A stretch of DNA of 64,000 nt from Apus apus (lineage: Eukaryota > Chordata > Aves > Apodiformes > Apodidae), in the NCBI RefSeq assembly GCF_020740795.1, contig NC_067285.1, positions 110,695,652-110,759,651 on the forward strand. Direction: 5' to 3'. Shown here piece after piece: positions 59,901-64,000 of the stretch (positions are counted from its first letter, which is position 1; every line of letters starts with the position of its first letter). A program made the translations under genes and the position numbers. The notes under the pieces were generated by a model that saw nothing but the letters and a program-made list of their open reading frames with translations, was not told the DNA's origin and ran no database searches.

Positions 59901-62900
59901 TTTGTATATGTGCACACATTCACACACCTGTATCTTTATTTAATGAAATAGCATTCTTTATACTTGCTAAGGTCAGTGCTTTCTGCAGAGCAAAAGTCTG
60001 ACCTCCAGTATCTTGTCCTTGATGCAAGAAAGCAAAACACTTGGAGTGAATTAGAACTGCTCTAAAATAGAAGAAATTGGTGAATAGAAAACAGTGTCAG
60101 AGTACATGGGAGATTAACCTAAGATCTCTGAATATTTAAGAGAATAAAAAACAGAATTATTGCTGATGTAATTCTTCTGCCTTAGTGTGATTCCCTTTAT
60201 TCTCCAAATCATTTGCTACAGGTGGTCAAGCTCTTACTGTAGATGACAATGTTTTGCTTGCTTGGTTATGTGCTTTAATAATGATCCACAAAATGATGGA
60301 AATTTAGTAGGAGTACTTTCAAATACCTTTCCTCCCATCAAAATAATTTGGAATTTCGTCATGCTTTCAATGGTAAAGGTCTTAGACTTGTCAAAACGAA
60401 GAAGAATCAGAGTGGTGCTGATAAGCCAGAAATACTCCATTCCTGAATTTATTTGCTTTTCTGTGGAGCCAGATTTCTAAATCAGTGTATGGAATTTGTG
60501 GCCCATACTGGCCAGGGTATGGGAGTCATGGGCCAGGGTAATTGTTGCAGCCTGTGCCTGTGTCCCATTCACCTTTCTGAGAACCCTTGGGCCTAATCAA
60601 GTTATGAGCTGTGAAGCAGATGAGTTTTTCCTGAAATTCAGTCCTTTCTGCTTTGTATATCAGGGCTAGAATAAGGAAATATGTGGCTTGCCTTAGTCAA
60701 AAAAGTTTCTAGTGTCTTCTTCAACCAGCCTAATTTATCTTGCACTATCAGTCTTTTTGAATTTAATAATCTGGAATGGACTTAGTGTTAGGAAGAATTT
60801 AAATCACAGCACTCTCATCTCAATTAATACTATGATAGTAGGATGGATAATTTAATCTTTGGGTGTATGTGTTGATTCCCTGAATCTAACCAAAAACCCA
60901 ACAATGCTAATGCATCCCACAGAGATATTATTTGGCATTCAAGATTAAGTTTTTTGGAGGTTTATTCATTGCAGATTTTGTGAGACAGTAACTACAGTGG
61001 TAGTTGAGGGTTTTATTTATTTGTCCTTGACTACTTCAATCTCGGGTGGCGTGAGTATGTGAGAAAATGAAATCTGACTTTGTAAGACAAAGTGTTTCAG
61101 ACTTCAGTGACAGTGTCCAGTGGGTTGTGTTTTGTTGGTGGTGTTGGAAGTGATTTTTTGGAAGTGATTGATTAATTTGTCTTACCAGTGGGATTCAACA
61201 TTTATTTGTGGGGATGTGAGGATGATTGGGTTGTGGTGATCTTTTTTATTTGGATTTCTTCTATAAGCCATGTTACTTTTAATGTTCTATTAATATGTTG
61301 TATGCTGCAGATTTGTTGCAATGACTTTCAAATATTCAAAATACAGCAAGGACTTAAAAAGTTTTAACCAACAGGTATTTTAGAATGCAACTTTACATTC
61401 AGCTGCCACGATTAAAACAGAGAATGAACAGAATTGTATCTGGGGTGGCTACAGAGCAGTTGAGATCACACCTGGCCCAGTCTACAAAGGAGTCTTAATA
61501 ACCTCAGACATGAAGCAGCTGTGGCTTCTTTCTGACATTATGGCTTCTCACAGAGATGCTGTTCATAGCAGGACTGGTTCTGCTTAAATCAAGACCTGAC
61601 TTACTGTTTACAGTATTGAATTTAGACCATTGTGATCTTCGCAAGATACTACTTTGAAGTCTGTGCACATGCAATGATTTTTTTCTTCCTTTTCTTTCCA
61701 GTCAAGTTTATTGGTACTTGTTTGTTATCAGATTTATCTTTATATTTTTACAGTCTTCTTTCCCAATTGCATGCTATTATCACCTCTTTATGCTAATGCT
61801 CTCCCTAGCTGCCTGTGTTATCACTCCTCCATTTATCTTCTTATTCTGTGTGATCTACGATACTCATTAGCTTCCTATTCCGAGATCACTTTGTGCCTTC
61901 TCAGCATGCCAGATGACCCTTTTATCACTCAGCCATGTTTCACAATCAGCCCAGATAATGCTTCATACTTCCTTACTGTTCCTTAGCTTTTTAGTTTTGT
62001 GCTGCTTATTACCTCTTGCCATTTGTCTCTCTCTAACAAGGTTTGGTTTAATGCTTACTCAATTAGACCAGGTTTTTGCCAGTGCTGTCAGTTGTCTTCA
62101 TTGCATGGGTAGCACATTGTTGATTTCCATGGTTCAATATATCAGAGTTTATAATTCCTAGCAAATTTCTTTCTCCATCAAGTTTGTTTAATCCACCATC
62201 TTCCCAGTCTCTTCTTCAGACCAGACTTCGTATTGATGAAACCAAGAGTACATTAACTGCTTAGCTCATTGATTCTTACACCTTACGAAGTGCTTCATCC
62301 ATAATCTTGCACATTCTGCCTGAATTCAGCCAACTTGTAATTCTTGCTCTGGATATGGCTACTTAGAGCACTTGTTTAATGTTATTTTAGATAATTTTCA
62401 TGCTTGAGCTGATACTTTTGCAGCCACTGCATAAAATGTTTTCAGCTCATTGGCTCCAAGGTACTTACACTTGCATTTCCCAAACCTCCCGTTCAAGTTT
62501 TACGATCGCTCATATTAAATAATGAACTTTAAAAAGATAAAAAGAGGAGGGTTGTTGTTGTTGGTTTATCCAGAAGATCTTTTCATTAACAACATGACTT
62601 TGGGGGGCTGGGAGACTTGTAGACTTTTACTTTGAATCCTTTTTAAAAAGTAACTTTCCTTGGTCCTATGGAAAACCCCCTCAGTCTGAAAGAAATTTTG
62701 ATAAGGTAACTTCTTGGGTATCTATACATCTTCCATATGAAGTTCCAGCTGCCATGTGCAGACATATCTGGATGTTACATAAAATGCCATACACTGTATA
62801 ACATGATGACAGGAAAAAATGTTGTAAGGAAAATAAATTAAAGACATATTTGGATAATCAAATCAGTTATTGATCGGTGAAGTTTACATACTTCATGGGT

Positions 62901-64000
62901 TGTAGGACTATAAGGAACAATCTTAGGAATTGATAGTGTGGCTTTAGTTTTCCTGTTACTTTAAAGAATTCCCAAAGTAGTGGAACTATTCCCAGTTCTG
63001 GATTATGCAAGAACGTAATAAAAAAGTGGTCTAACCTTGAGGCTACTGTAGTTCCAAGTTAGACTGTTGTTCTAGAGACTCCTAGTCAGGGTAAGAAGGA
63101 GGTAAATTAAACCTTCTTTTGAAATTGGCCATAGTTTTACCATCCAAGTGTGCAAGCCCCTACATGTGAAAGAAGTATCTAAATCTTATTAGTCACTACT
63201 CTGAGTACTGCCATTATAGCTAAGGTGATCTGCAAACCATCACAGATGGATATGATGACCATTAAATAATTTCAGGGCACAAATACTTCAACATCAAATA
63301 TGTGAATAACAGGTCTACTTCTTATCACCATATAAAATATATAAAGGATCAGATGGAAATAATTGGAAATTTAGTTTAAGAGAAACTTCATTTTTCATAC
63401 AGTTAGTTGCAATAAAGGTAACTTTTAACCTGAAGGGATCTGTGGGACAATTCAAAGACTAACATACAAGGCACATAATATTAGAACCTGCTCCAGCTTT
63501 GCTGCCAGGACAGGTGTTAAATATTGTTATTCTTAGATACTGAAATTCACAGCTCAGTTAAAGGACTTGTATTATAGACTTCCCTATTCAGCTCTGTCAA
63601 CATATATTAAAGGAGTAGGAAAAAATTAGCTTCTTCTGTATGTCCCCTTCAGCCCTTTGATCTCTTTTGAACATTCTAACTTAATAGTTCAGTACTTTGT
63701 ACTTCTTGCTGTGCTGTTCTTATTGATAGGAATCAATCCTCTGGGCATAGATGTTGGCCACAAGTAGTGTTTTGTGGAGAACTACTTGATGGGGCAAGAC
63801 CAGGCAACATTTTGTCCTCCCCTCTTGCCAGTTACTGTATTGTCTTCTTGTCCTGTTCCTTGATGCTAATTGTGCTGGTGGAGATGCACACAGAGATGCT
63901 GGAGCTCATTGTCTCACCTGGGAGCACTGTTCTCAGGGAGGCAAATGAACTGTTACATTCAATGCTCCTATCAAAAGCAGAGAAAATGAATTTTTTTGCT
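53961..64000. other. Long unannotated, nearly repeat-free stretch
   Basis: About 10 kb with no CR1 copy and no gene I can support. It includes an A/C-rich tract (about 54625-54672) and a low-repeat segment with scattered CpG and a TAATTA site near 54895-55500. A tRNA-like SINE remnant lies near 59445-59565. Open frames of up to about 90 codons show no family features. Repeat depletion can reflect constraint or chance. Confidence 0.5.
59445..59565 (+). mobile_element. Ancient tRNA-like SINE remnant
   Basis: The order 'ggcagggcattggtttagag', 'ccctgggaggctgggct', then 'taattgccctaagtactt' follows the same plan as the tRNA-like repeat at 30.66-30.78 kb: a box with 'gg.ttagagc', a 'tgggaggctggg' block, and a reverse 'ccctaa..act' block about 90 bp later. 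Highly diverged, family not assigned. Confidence 0.4.

Noticed and set aside
1..64000. CRISPR arrays, bacterial operons, plasmid or phage signals
   Set aside because: No spaced direct repeats, no ribosome-binding sites with long frames; the sequence is clearly vertebrate.

Overview
The window looks like a bird nuclear genome, and almost certainly an intergenic or long intronic stretch. The main evidence is a dense scatter of 5'-truncated CR1 LINE retrotransposons in both orientations. Their 3' ends carry the avian CR1 signature: a 'ggttggaagggacct...gatcatctagtcc' type terminus and ATTCTATG-like tails. There is also a 690-bp solo LTR of avian ERV type, very old CR1 and tRNA-like SINE remnants of amniote age, and AT-rich unique DNA between them. 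I found no convincing protein-coding gene of the host. The longest open frames that make sense are pieces of CR1 ORF2.

Layout. 0-10 kb: mostly unique AT-rich DNA with two short CR1 3' ends and a 17-base G run. 10.1-11.2 kb: a GC-rich degraded LTR-like repeat. 11-19 kb: unique DNA with several strand-biased T/G tracts and one CR1 at 15.4-16.0 kb that keeps an open 127-codon ORF2 C-terminus. 19.8-20.5 kb: a solo LTR on the minus strand with perfect 5-bp target-site duplications. 20.5-27 kb: unique DNA. 27-28.5 kb: the longest CR1 copy (about 1.5 kb), spanning a dead reverse transcriptase. 28.5-36.9 kb: unique DNA with a tRNA-like SINE remnant and two small CR1 ends. 36.9-38.4 kb: a rearranged CR1 cluster with an intact initiator tRNA-Met gene in the middle. 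39-53 kb: eight further CR1 fragments, including an ancient plus-strand copy and one from the 5' endonuclease part. 53.5-54 kb: a second LTR-like segment. 54-64 kb: almost repeat-free unique DNA.

The one clearly functional-looking gene is the initiator tRNA-Met at 37531-37602. It has perfect A and B boxes, the vertebrate initiator hallmarks, a T14 Pol III terminator and a CpG-rich upstream flank. Everything else is transposon debris, simple repeats or unannotated DNA, some of which could be conserved regulatory sequence. That last point is only inference. No operon or pathway structure is present.
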